Part shown: one piece after another, positions 10,712 to 20,900 of the stretch
How the letters are laid out: each line of letters starts with the position of its first letter
Position numbering within the stretch: the stretch's first letter is position 1
Assembly (NCBI RefSeq): GCF_000003605.2
Contig: NW_003125886.1
Coordinates: 448,133-478,515 of the forward strand
Length of the DNA stretch: 30,383 nt
From: Saccoglossus kowalevskii
Lineage: Eukaryota; Hemichordata; Enteropneusta; Harrimaniidae
Direction: 5' to 3'
The notes under the pieces: model-generated
The model's input: only the letters and a program-made list of their open reading frames with translations
Databases searched by the model: none
What the model was told of the DNA's origin: nothing
Made by a program: the position numbers and the translations under genes

Positions 10712-10889
10712 AGCGTCCATATTCGAGCAGTAATATATAATACTTGTTTTTATTTTTCACAGCAGTAGCTAATACCTTAACACACAAAAGAAATAGATAA
10801 CAAAAGTGGAACCCACTGGCGCTCCCCCCCCCCTACTGAGCTTGAACCACCTGGAGGAAAAATATTGTTCTATACACAACTGCAATTAG

Positions 10890-11430
10890 TGGCGATCCGC
10901 TCCGCTAGGATTGCCCTTATAATCACTTTTGTCGTTTTGTGTGTGTGTGATTTCCAGTGTTTTCACGTATGATTTCTTCTGTGATTTTTTTGGCTTGGCC
11001 GATTTTGCTCAAACTTGGCAGGCAGGTCACACATTTACCCTATGTTTTTGGCCCACCGTTGCCATAGCCACAAAACTGAATTTTGGATAGCTTCGCGCCA
11101 AATGTATCTCCTCCTACAAATTCAGGATAAAACATAGCTTATTCTACTCAGCTTGAGTGTGGGCACAAAGCCTTTGGCGAAATTTGAAAGAGCAAAAAAT
11201 ATTCTTCAACCTGGTATTTTTTATAGATTTTATTTTCGTTCTGTTCGTCTGTTTTTCAGTTTAAAAAGCTTTCATCATTTGTCCATTTCTTACACTAGAT
11301 ACCAGCCGGTACCCCCCCCCCCCACCGCTCATAGTACAGTTGATCATAGTTCCTGGGCTCCCTGTGGTTTATGTCACACAATGGAAACAGCCAAAACATG
11401 TTGCTTGTTATTGAGCGGAGCGGATCGCCA
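10890..11430. mobile_element. Inverted-repeat element nested in the LINE reverse transcriptase
   Basis: TGGCGATCCGCTCCGCT at 10890-10906 is repeated perfectly in inverted orientation at 11414-11430, enclosing 541 bp. The right end abuts LINE reverse-transcriptase sequence, which reads up to about 11435 on the minus strand, so the element entered the LINE. No clear target duplication is visible, so the arms may not be the exact termini. Inside are C-tracts (about 10827-10835, just outside the left arm, and 11311-11320) and the block shared with the window start. It has no coding capacity. Confidence 0.6.
11168..11294 (+). repeat. Second copy of the dispersed repeat found at the window start
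   Basis: This block is homologous to the minus strand of 1-145 over its whole length. It lies in the middle of the 541-bp inverted-repeat element, so the copy at the window start may be part of another member of the same family. Confidence 0.65.
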
Positions 11431-12599
11431 ACCAGCCTACCGGCTTGTTCTTGTAAAAGTTGTAATCCATTTTTTTGCATCTCCCCAAAATTCATTCTAA
11501 TCATAATTTTTAAAATCAAATGCCATTCAACTGAATTATAAGCCTTTTGAAATCAACAAGTAGAAATAGACCTGATAATCCCTTATATTCTAAATAACTC
11601 ATTATATCATAAACTAATCGGATATTCTCACCAATATAGCGTCCACTGAGAAATTCCAGTTAAGAATTAGAAATAATATTTGGCGAATCTATCTTCATTC
11701 TAGCAGCTATAACTTCTGAAGCAGTTTTGTAATCAGTGTTTAACAATGTGAACCGTCGCCAATTTGATAAAAATCTTCTATACTTTTCTTTTTTTAAGGA
11801 TAGTATTAATATTAGAATTAAAAGGCCTTGTTTCTGCTAAACAGACATTTCCCCCTTAATAAATGCAAGTTTATATATTCGTATCAGGATTGGGAATATT
11901 TTGTTCCAAAACATTTTATGGATTTCACAAGGCAAACCATCCTTTCCTGGTGACTTACCATTATCAAAGTTTTTCAATATTTTGGCGCACTCATTAAGTC
12001 CAATGAGGCCATCTTAAACTATTTTATTTTGATCTGTTGGCGAGGGGGAGTTTTGCCAAAGTGTCAAACGATTCTTCCTTGTTAGGGAGGTATTTTGTGC
12101 AGTAAAGATTCGGGTAAAAATTGTCCTGTTTTTTTCAATATATCTTTTTGGCTAGTTATAATTTTATAATAAGAACTTAGAATTGCTGTTTTTGTCACCA
12201 TCCTCGACCCACAATTTCCAGAGCCTTTTGAACTTTATGGTTATTTTGGTTTGCATATCCCTGGTATCATTATCATAATTATGTACCAAGTTCCAATCAC
12301 CAGCTAAAATAATTGACGATTTTTCAAGTGTTCGTATCATATTATTTATCTTATCATAAAATAATACTTCATCCGTATTTGGCCCATAAATAAAGCCGAG
12401 GGTTACTTTGCAATCACGAATAGTCATATCTAAAAATAAATAGTTTCCGGTAGGATCCTGAACCTTTCTGTGAATAGTAAAATCTAAAGAGTTACTAAAA
12501 TGAATGCCGACTCCCCTAGAGTTAATAGCTCCTTGTGCAAAAATGGACGGTGAGCCCCACTTTGCTCCTACTGATGAATAAAGTTAATATTATGGTGCA

Positions 12600-13690
12600 A
12601 ATCCTGTACCTTGCCTTGCGTGCCTTTTTGTTCTTCAAACAGTTAAATACATCATTCATACAAACACAAAAATAAGATAACACAGAAAAACAAAACAAAG
12701 TGTGAACAATTAAGAAAAGATTAACCGGAGTGTCGCTAAAACATTTACCTATCAAAAATAAGAACATAAGGACAAAAGGTTATTGCTAGTATGCCCCGTC
12801 ACAATAGTAAAATTCTAATGATACTGAATATTCAGCTTGCAAAATATTATACTCGTCAATTTATTTTAAGGACGATTCCGAGCTTGCAAAGACAAGAATG
12901 ATCATGTTTACCATTGTCACTAATTAAATATGCACTAAATAAACATTTTACAATCCATACTAATCATAAGAGAAAATATCAAAATCTACTGTCACTTTTG
13001 ATATTGAAGTATAACAAGACAAAAACAAAAATAAAAATCCAAAAACCTTAAAAGATGTAAAAACGAAATAGTTTATATGTAAATCAAAAGACCGTATCTC
13101 AGTATATCTTAGGTTATCTTACACAATGAACATCTCATGAAATAAAAAGCTAATATTCACGGCACCTATTATAAAAATTTATCACAGACCTTGCATGTAT
13201 ACTACCAGCCAGGTACAGTGACAGGGGACTGGTCGACAGTTTTTTTTTTTTTAATTTTCCACTTCAGCTGTAGATCTGATTACCACCAAGAACCATTCAT
13301 TAATTCCTTCATATCACTTTCATATATCTATCTTCATTAAACCATGCCATGGGGGACAGGGGCGGATAGCTGGTACAGGTTACAAGAAATAAAAACAGCA
13401 TTTTACGTTTTTACAGGAAATAAAATGAAAATTCCATTTACAGTAAAAAATAGGTTTTTACACTTTACAGATAAAGAAAATTACTTTATACATTTTTATA
13501 ATAATTTTGATAATTTGAGTTTAAGAATCAAAATTAGAAATTGCTTAATAAGCTTACAAAAATAATATCCTTAATTACGGACGAATGAAATTACACTGAT
13601 TTTACACCTTGCTCATATGTACGTTTTTTATTTATTTAAATCACACTATTACAAAAATAAAATAAAAATTATTACAGCTTACTAATACCC
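12600..13690. other. AT-rich block between LINE ORF2 and ORF1
   Basis: In L1/Tx1 elements ORF1 and ORF2 lie close together, yet about 1.1 kb separates them here. The sequence is A/T-homopolymer-rich, with a T run at 13241-13252. It includes a 73-codon plus-strand frame at 13344-13565 built largely of Lys, Phe, Asn and Ile codons with repeated TTTACAG words. I recognise neither the missing endonuclease N-terminus nor another element. It is probably an old insertion plus decay. Confidence 0.4.
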
Positions 13691-13721
13691 CTTGCCGACC
13701 CTCTATAGTTTCTGGATGGTT

Positions 13722-14349
13722 CTAAAACACACGCTTCTCACTTGCACGGAGCTCTTCAAATCTCGGTAATTTCAGTCTTCTTTCTTCCCTGACTTCGTCG
13801 TTAAAATCCTGTTCAATAAATATTGTGCTGCCACCGAAAACTTTGCCTTTAAAATGCGTTGCCGCGTTACGAAGTATACTTTTTTTCAGAGTTGCGGAGA
13901 AATGACACGTGTATTGGTCTTAGTGTACGGTGAGTACGGTGCGCTCTCTCAATAGTTACTTTATAACCGGTGTTATCACGTTATCACGTTTTTACAAATT
14001 ATGTTCAATAACCGCCGTCGCATTCCTTATAAATCACCAAATTGGCACACTTCTTTTTTAACGCGTTAAATTGCCGTCCGATTTTGTAATCACTTACCGC
14101 GTCTTTCATACGCAGATTTTCTTCCTTTAATATTTTTACTTCATTTACCAATACATCGACTTTACATAAACTGGATTCAACCTCATCTAGTCTTTGCCAC
14201 AGTTTATTCCAATTTTCAGTTTCGTATTCGGTCACGCTACTCATTGTATTTCCCTTCGGAGTAGACTGGGTGGCGACGCCATCTTGACTCGCCTCGTGGT
14301 GTGTTGTCAGGGGCATAATTCCAGTAGACGTGCCTACACTTTTTTGCAT
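13722..14349 (-). pseudogene. LINE ORF1 remains: coiled coil and RRM-type RNA-binding domain
   Basis: The first frame (14349-14005) starts MQKSVGTSTG and contains NWNKLWQRLDEVESSLCKVD, a heptad-like segment typical of the ORF1 coiled coil, followed by ENLRMKDAVSDYKIG. After about 100 bp of disrupted frame, 13901-13722 reads FSATLKKSILRNAATHFKGK, then FIEQDFNDEVREERR, LPRFEELRASEKR and a stop. The pattern of iDFs-type acidic motif, evrxxRR and a following basic helix is that of the RRM/C-terminal part of L1-like ORF1p (Transposase_22 family). At least one frameshift separates the two parts. The protein bound LINE RNA in a particle. Confidence 0.75.
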
Positions 14350-14645
14350 TTTTCTTATGCTAATTTATTCATGGCGTACAGTTTCTGTGCTCATTCGTGA
14401 ATATTCATTAATTTGAAAAGAAGGACCAATTTAAAAATAATTATTGTGGCTGTTTGTGTACATGTGACGTGCAGCTGTACGAACCTGTACGAACTTTGAA
14501 TTTTCGCGCACTGTCTTATCCACTGTACCACGAGAAATATATACTACGAATTGCCAAGACACGATCCTGTTAATAATTGTAGTTCAATAATGATACTCTC
14601 TTGTGCACTGTCCGCTGGTAAGTTGGAATGATGTCAAATGATTAA

Positions 14646-15060
14646 ACAAGTCGTGTTTAATTAATTTCCACTATTACAAGTTGTTAAATTGTGAAAATAA
14701 ATGTGTGGACAAATATTTTAGACTAATTTTGGTGTAGACAAGTCGTGTTTAATTAATTTCCACCATTACAAGTTGTTAAATTGTCAAAATAAATGTGTGG
14801 ACAAATATTCTGGGACTTATTTTGGTTTAAACAACTCTCATTTAATTATTTTCCACCATTACAATTTGTTCAATTAAGAGAATAAATGTGTAAATATTGG
14901 CAAAGTATGTGTGATACCTGTCATTTAATTAAGTTCCACCTCTACGAAATTGTTAAACTGAGAGAATAAATGGGTCGACAAATATTTGATACTTATTTAG
15001 GTGTGAAAAACTCGTGTTTGATCAACTTCCACCGTTGCAAGTTATTCAAATAATTAAATT
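14646..15060. repeat. Minisatellite, about five diverged 83-93-bp units
   Basis: Units carry the words TTTAATTAATTTCCAC, TTACAAGTTGTTAAATTG and AATAAATGTGTGGACAAATAT. Starts are near 14646, 14738, 14831, 14914 and 15005. The first two copies are nearly identical and later ones increasingly diverged, so the array seems to have grown from the left. It lies just outside the 5' side of the LINE ORF1. Confidence 0.8.
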
Positions 15061-15127
15061 ATTATATTGGTATCATTGGATATTTGATTTAAATATGAAA
15101 CTAGAGACACTGTTACTGTATTCCCGT

Positions 15128-15140
15128 CACTAGGGGGCGC
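15128..15140 (+). promoter_or_regulatory. CTCF-like motif
   Basis: CACTAGGGGGCGC matches the core of the bilaterian CTCF consensus (CCASYAGRKGGCRS) at every position after the first C. It sits in otherwise AT-rich DNA between the LINE/minisatellite block and the ARHGAP19 region. The motif is seen; an insulator role is inference. Confidence 0.4.
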
Positions 15141-15160
15141 GATTTGTAGAACTGGTATGT

Positions 15161-16960
15161 TATTCTATGTATAATTTGCCATTGATAAGATCGACGCTAA
15201 ACACAATAGACCCACTGAGCAAACACATACGTAACAATTTGGAGGCGTTGCGTCAGAGACACTTACTCGACGTATTTCAGACTAAAGACAGAGAGCAGTT
15301 TGGGAAAAGAAATGCCTTTATGTTTTAAATTTAAGGTAGTATTCCAGTGTTTGTAAATGTTGATATAACTACACATCCTTGGTTGCTATGACAACCTTCT
15401 GACAGAAGTATGATACAGAAACGACGATATACAGATATTTGATCGAACACAACAAATATCTTCGATGTATGTAAATTAAATTAAATTGACGATTAATAAA
15501 AACAATATTAATTTTATGTGATTTAATGATGTCGTTTGTATAAGTTCTTCCGATAAACATGAATACAGAATTGAACATATACTTACTTTATATACGAGAC
15601 TGTGTGCTTTATGTATGTCCATTGTGAATACAGCTAAATGCATCTACGATTATCAGTTGAACCTCTGGCATGAACGTTATTGTACAAATTGAATATGAAT
15701 ATAAAAACCTGCTGTGATGCTATAAATTGGATGGAATTGTCAACGAAACGAACAATGAGTCCCGTTTATAACATTGTATATTATTCAGTATATTATTCTT
15801 CGTTTATGTGTTTTCCTTTGTTCTTCGTCTTCATCGACGTTATGGGAGTTTTTAATTTAGACAAAAATGATAGGAATAAAAGAAGGTAAACTAAGGCTCA
15901 ATTGCACAGTGAGTTATATTGACTTAGACATGGCGATATTTTTTAACAGATCTTAAAAGAGATCATACATTATGTACATCTGGGTGTACGCGACTCTAGT
16001 AGAGTGGTTTGGATGAACAGTTAATTACCGTACACGGCTAGTTTACGGCCAGAACGTTCCATGCGCCCTCCAGTTCCCAGCTGCCAACAAAGTAAGCTCT
16101 CCATCAGAACTAAAACACAGAAATGAAAGTCTAATTCAGTACTAATACTGCGTTTAATAATATCTCGGAAACTTCAGTGTGTCACGAACTATCAGAGAAA
16201 AACTGCCAATGTTATGTTGTTTATCTCTGTCATGTCTATCTTGATAATAAACTAAAGAGTTGTGTGCGATTCACTGTATGCTAATTATGTGATTTTTTTT
16301 AATTACCGTGACGGATTATAATAAACTGCAAATACTGGATTCTGATTGGTCGCCAGGTATAGTCGTGTGGTAATAGAGTTTAATTCCGTGATGTAAGAAA
16401 TATGGAAGTAAAGTCAAATTAAAGGGTTATAACGGTGGTACAAAAAGTGACACTGAAAACATGTTACGTAACACGGAAACAGAAGAACATAACAGAAGAC
16501 GGCGAGGGCTGGCATGTATGAGCAACTTGTTAAATGTAAGCATATTGACTTGTATACGGCAGAATTATGTGGAGACCGCAAACACCAACGTTCTTTTAGA
16601 ATACAGTGCTTATAATAAATAAAAAAAGTCGATATTGCCATATCTGAGCGTTTGTCCTCACCCAACCACACCTCATCGCACCCCCAGTGACACATGAAAT
16701 AACACTCGGAGTCGGTCATATATCAAATCTCCAAATAGTTTTCGTTGCATACATAATTTACACACATTGAAACCATCATCTGAGTTTTTAGTCAAAATGC
16801 ATATAAAAGAAACTCGCATTGAGTGGCACATATCTTGATGAAAAAAAGAGTTTTCGCGAATCATTGATGACGTCAGCAGTGAAAATAGCAATTTTATGTG
16901 TGTGTGTTTTAAATAATGGAGACGGCACGTTCTGAATTGTATCACGGTAAATAAACTGAG
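15161..16960. other. Stretch without a supported gene
   Basis: Overlapping open frames on both strands (for example 16414-16719 and 16673-17054 on the minus strand) have no domain or splice context. A 64-codon frame at 15134-15328 ends in charged sequence (LEALRQRHLLDVFQTKDREQ) but has no supporting context. The N-terminal exons of ARHGAP19 would be expected upstream of 17949. I looked for their conserved motifs here and did not find them. Confidence 0.4.
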
Positions 16961-16974
16961 TTGGTGTTTTGTCA

Positions 16975-17490
16975 GTCACGTGACGTTGGTACATGTAGAG
17001 TAGCTGACACACGTGGATTATACACAGTATAATGAATTGCTTCGCTTTTATCATTACTTGATCAGGTCCGTTACATATTCATAATTGTAAAAGATTCAGT
17101 AAGATGGCGTTAATAGTATGCTGTCAAGCGAACCGTCGATTAACACGGTGAGCGTAAACTGCTTGTTCCTATCTGATACGAGATCAATATACCACTTTCC
17201 CCGAAGTAGCGAGACTGGGGTGCAAAAATACTTCTGCTTTGTCATGGCGGAAAATACAAACATGTCAGTTTGATATTCGATAGAAGGGAGTTTTATTTTT
17301 GTAACGTCAATTGGTGCACCTGTAAGCACAATATCACGCGTGCAAGTTTACGTTACATCCCGAAACGTTATGCGCGCGCGCATCATCGGCTTCCTGACAT
17401 AGTGATCTACATTTAAACAATAATGAACGACCCGCCAACCCATAATGGGCGAAAGTAGCGTTGTCAGTCAGCTGGTGCACACGTGATATT
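16975..17490. promoter_or_regulatory. E-box and YY1-like motif cluster upstream of ARHGAP19
   Basis: GTCACGTGAC at 16975-16984 is the same perfect 10-mer palindrome found at 1056. Further CACGTG cores lie at about 17011 and 17480. AAGATGGCG at 17101-17109 is a YY1-type motif on the plus strand, and an inverted one (GCCATCTTG) is at about 17522. A CG-rich run (GCGCGCGCGC) lies at about 17372. YY1 motifs of this form mark starts of transcription in many animals. This makes 16.9-17.5 kb a candidate promoter, for ARHGAP19 or for a minus-strand unit, but no first exon could be read. Confidence 0.3.
17096..17319 (-). CDS. Possible terminal exon of an unknown minus-strand gene
   Basis: On the minus strand an acceptor (ATTGTGCTTACAG) is followed at 17319 by an open frame to a TGA at 17096-17098. 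It reads GAPIDVTKIKLPSIEYQ, then FVFSAMTKQKYFCTPVSLL, then RGKWYIDLVSDRNKQFTL and TVLIDGSLDSILLTPSY. Codons are balanced and the alternation of hydrophobic and polar residues suggests a beta-sandwich. I recognise no family. No upstream exon or minus-strand poly(A) signal was found, so it may be an isolated or captured exon. Confidence 0.35.
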
Positions 17491-17599
17491 ACAATAAATA
17501 CGATATTTACTATATGGGAGCAGCCATCTTGAATGCAGCATAAAACTAAATACATTATCGCAAATAATCTGCTGCAATGACGTCATAAAATCCACTGGT

Positions 17600-17890
17600 G
17601 TTGATATAATAATAATAATAATTTATTTACCTAGAAAATATTTCATACAATACTCAAAATTGTACATGCAGTCTAGGTAAAATGGAATCTGAAATAGCTT
17701 AAAAGATAGTCGAGTCAGATCCCTGACATGCGAATATACTTTTTTCCCTATATTTCACATTAAACTCATCAAAGATCAGTGAAAATAAATTCCATATATA
17801 TGCGTCTTTAATATATTTATCATACATTAAAGGGCGGTTGCTGCTTGCGCCAGGTCCTGTTTGATATGGCACTAGCGACAGATACAACTT
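17600..17890 (-). repeat. (ATT)n microsatellite with adjoining coding-like tail, possible LINE 3' end
   Basis: (AAT)n at about 17608-17622 follows, in minus-strand terms, a 62-codon frame (17887-17699) with LVPYQTGPGASSNRPLMYDK and WNLFSLIFDEFNVKYREKS. A short 3'-terminal coding piece followed by an (ATT)n tail is a common ending of non-LTR retrotransposons. The protein piece itself is not diagnostic, so this is a tentative reading. Confidence 0.3.
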
Positions 17891-17948
17891 GTGTAAAATA
17901 CAATGTTTTGTTTACATGAAATTAATGTGCTGTGTTTTATTTATTTAG

Positions 17949-20900
17949 TTCTTGGAGGAGTTTTTGGAGCGCCATTAACTGCTGAAGGCTATTGTCAAGC
18001 CAAAGTACTGACAGAAGTACCTTAGAAAGCGTGAGTAGATTCTGACTGAGTGTTCTCACTGCTGATTACACTCTGATCTTCAAATTCTTGTCAAGTTTGA
18101 GATTTAGGATACCATTGTGTTACCGGTATATATTTATAAAGGACATTAGATAAAGGACGTTAGATAATTATTTATGATGTCTTTTGATTCAGATTTGGGT
18201 CTCATGTAATGTATACAACAACCTTAAAATATACATTACCTTAAAAATGGCATTTTTAAACTAGGGTATATGCTATACAAATTTGATTGCAAGCATGACG
18301 TACAACATGTACCAGTGAACATTAACGATGACGATCAGAACTTATTTTTATATACTTTATAATTTTATATTCTCAATTATGTAGATTATATTGGAAACGT
18401 GTGTCAAATTTGCAGACACTAGTTTTTTTTCTCTTTTGAGTTCTATTGTGAACATACATACAGACATATACACACATAATGTACTTGCCTCCCTACATAC
18501 ATACATACAGCACTGTACGCTCTACCTATCCACTGCTTTGTCATGGTGCTGGTATTAAAGTGGACAGTGAACATTTTCGTTGATTATTTTGTAAATGATG
18601 AGACAAACTATATATTATTGTGTGATTATGTTAAATCAACGTGGTATTTTGAATTGTTTTAGATCTTCACATTGAAGGTATTTTCCGAGTTCCTGGGAAT
18701 GCTGAAAGACAGAGGTTGTTAAAAGAGAAGATAATAGCGAGTGAGATACTTGACTTAGATACAGATATTTTCACTCCTCATGATGTAGCATGTGTGTTGA
18801 AAACATTCCTTGGTGAACTGCCTGAACCACTATTATCAGACAAACAGTTCCAAGCACAAGTACAAGCAGCAGGTAACTTTTTGTGTTTTTTATTTCTTTA
18901 AAAAGCTGAGGTCAACCAATGTCACCTTTCATGAAATATTTATTCAGCAATTTTAATGAAGACCTAAAGCCAATGGGAAATTTAATTTAAATTACATAAA
19001 TACAAATAATCGTCTACATCTCCTTACAAGTGATGCAATGCCAGATTGCATATGTTGCACATGTTTGTATTTGAAGTACAGAACTACAAGTTTTTCACTG
19101 TAATGATTCCTTGACAAGATCATACGATTTTTTGTTGTGCCAGGCTTTGCTAATATTGAGTGAATTGCTTTTTTATGTGTAGGTTGCAATTGATAGTACA
19201 TATATGGTCATTTAAAACAGAATTTGAACTCTAAAACACCATCTATGATACAAGAAATAGTTTTTTGACCAAGATGATACATTTTGTATGCACATGTCTC
19301 ATAGCATGAAACCCAACTATAAATTCATTATATGACAACAACCACCACCCATGACCCATTCATCTCAACTACTACTTGTTTTCAAATGAAATTTTGATTA
19401 AAATTTGCATGCTGTACTTAAGATTAATATGGTGCATGAAATAATATCAAGAAAATTAAGACTCTTGTTTCGTTTAAAGATTTAACTTACAAGTTAGAAG
19501 AATATAAGCCAGCAGCCATGAGTGAAGAGAATTTACAGAAATGGAGAGATAAACGAAAACAAGACCACATCACATCCCTGACATATTTATTTTTAATGTT
19601 GCCGAGTCACAGCTATAAACTATTGCAGGAGTTGTTGGAACTGCTTTATTTGGCTGCTAAAGAACAGACTCATAATAAAATGACAGCATATAATCTTGGG
19701 GTTATGTTTGCACCTCATGTGTTATGGCCAAGATATGTAAGTATATCTATGACCTCATTTCTTAATGGTCATACATTCTGGTATTGGGGGGAGGGTATCG
19801 CTACTTTGACATGTATGGTACGACAGTATGTGGAAGATTGTTATCTGAGATTGGCCAATTCATGCCAATGTTATCGTTTCATATGTTATTTCCATTTAAG
19901 AGTAAATTTTGTAGAATTCCTTGAGTTCGCATGACATCTTCACAACTGGTCTGTTCTGCTACACACACACACACACACATTTTTTTGATGGTAAAGTATG
20001 CTAATGACTAGCATGAATTGTAAGGTGCAAACATAGACTATGCTGCAAGCAAAGGATAGTTTAGATCTGACCTATTCTACGCAACTGTAATCCATGCATA
20101 ACCTTGATGCGTTGAATTCTTTGCGTAAATACACATCTACTTTCCCTTTTTAGAATTCAGCTACTCCTGGGTGCCATAATGTCACTGCATATTGTGAATA
20201 ATCAACAATGAATACACCTCCAGTCATAATTTGGCCATAATCTGACCATGATTTAAAAGAAAAAAAAAATTATAAAATTACCACTGCTGGGCCAGTCTAT
20301 TCAACATTATATAAAGTTATGTATTGGTGTGTAATCAATTGTTTCCAATCATTTCAAGGGTTGAATTTACCTTGACACCTTATTATCCAAAGTTCAATCT
20401 TATTGGGTAAATAACTACACACTGGAGATTTTCAGCCAATGAAAAATGTGGTTACACTGTGTAGCATGTTTCATTTATTGATCGTTTGTGTGTTTCAGTT
20501 TACTACAGATGATGTCAGAGATCAAAATTTTGTCAACAAATTGAATAAAGGTGTGGAGTTTATGATAAAATATTCTCAGAAGATTTTTAGGGTAAGTGAC
20601 TTATTTTTGTTCTACAATCCTCTGAAAAAAAGAATTTAGTTTATCTTGTGTCAAAATAATTCAACTGTAGTGTGTGTTTTTAGGCACATTCAGTATTGTA
20701 TTTTTCACAAATGTTCAGCTGGCATGTTTAGGGATCATGACACCCAACATTTGTTCACTTCATAATCGGTAGCTTCAACTTGACTGGAACCTCACCTAAT
20801 TATCGTTTGCATTTCATTTTGTATCAGCATTTGACAAAAGGTAATTGAAAGGTACCCACTATGCACTGTGTCAACATAAAATATCCAAGTAAATGTTTCA

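Larger units (their letters stand above)
8480..12562 (-). pseudogene. LINE ORF2 remains: endonuclease, reverse transcriptase, C-terminal domain
   Basis: Endonuclease part: SRGVGIHFSNS, then LGFIYGPNTDEVLFYDKI and IILAGDWNLVHN (12427-12164 and just upstream), the conserved (I)YGPN and GD(W/F)NL motifs of L1-type AP endonucleases. RT part: GKSPGKDGLPCEIHKMFW (about 11960-11890), LLVDF (about 11565) and YADD. C-terminal part: EEGGLNMTDVETLIRATKL, FMWFNDNIQVGYKSIYYKTW and GIRVLNDIQDDND (9645-9039), then CNWCSSD with YFWFCEF (about 8900-8830), the usual CxxC...WxC ending. Many stops and shifts of frame break it, for example right after LLVDF, where the continuing AYNSVEWHLI lies in another frame. 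The endonuclease N-terminus is missing. Confidence 0.85.
8300..14350 (-). mobile_element. Decayed L1/Tx1-type LINE interrupted by other insertions
   Basis: Read on the minus strand the parts come in LINE order. ORF1 has a coiled coil and then an RNA-binding domain (14349 to 13722). ORF2 has AP-endonuclease remains (about 12562 to 12164), reverse-transcriptase N-terminal and palm motifs (about 12000 to 11460), the YADD catalytic box (10063-10074) and the C-terminal CxxC region (about 9650 to 8480). An ORF1 of this kind with an AP endonuclease points to the L1/Tx1 group. The distance from the first palm motif to YADD is about 1.5 kb instead of about 0.3 kb, because other DNA occupies about 10140-11430. 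Another AT-rich block (about 12600-13690) separates ORF1 from ORF2. The 3' end is near 8300, beside the TTAA MITE. No target duplication was identified. Confidence 0.85.

Noticed and set aside
15134-15328. A 64-codon plus-strand frame ending in LEALRQRHLLDVFQTKDREQ
   Set aside because: It has no splice site, promoter or family resemblance and does not match the ARHGAP19 N-terminus that was sought here. It is left as chance.
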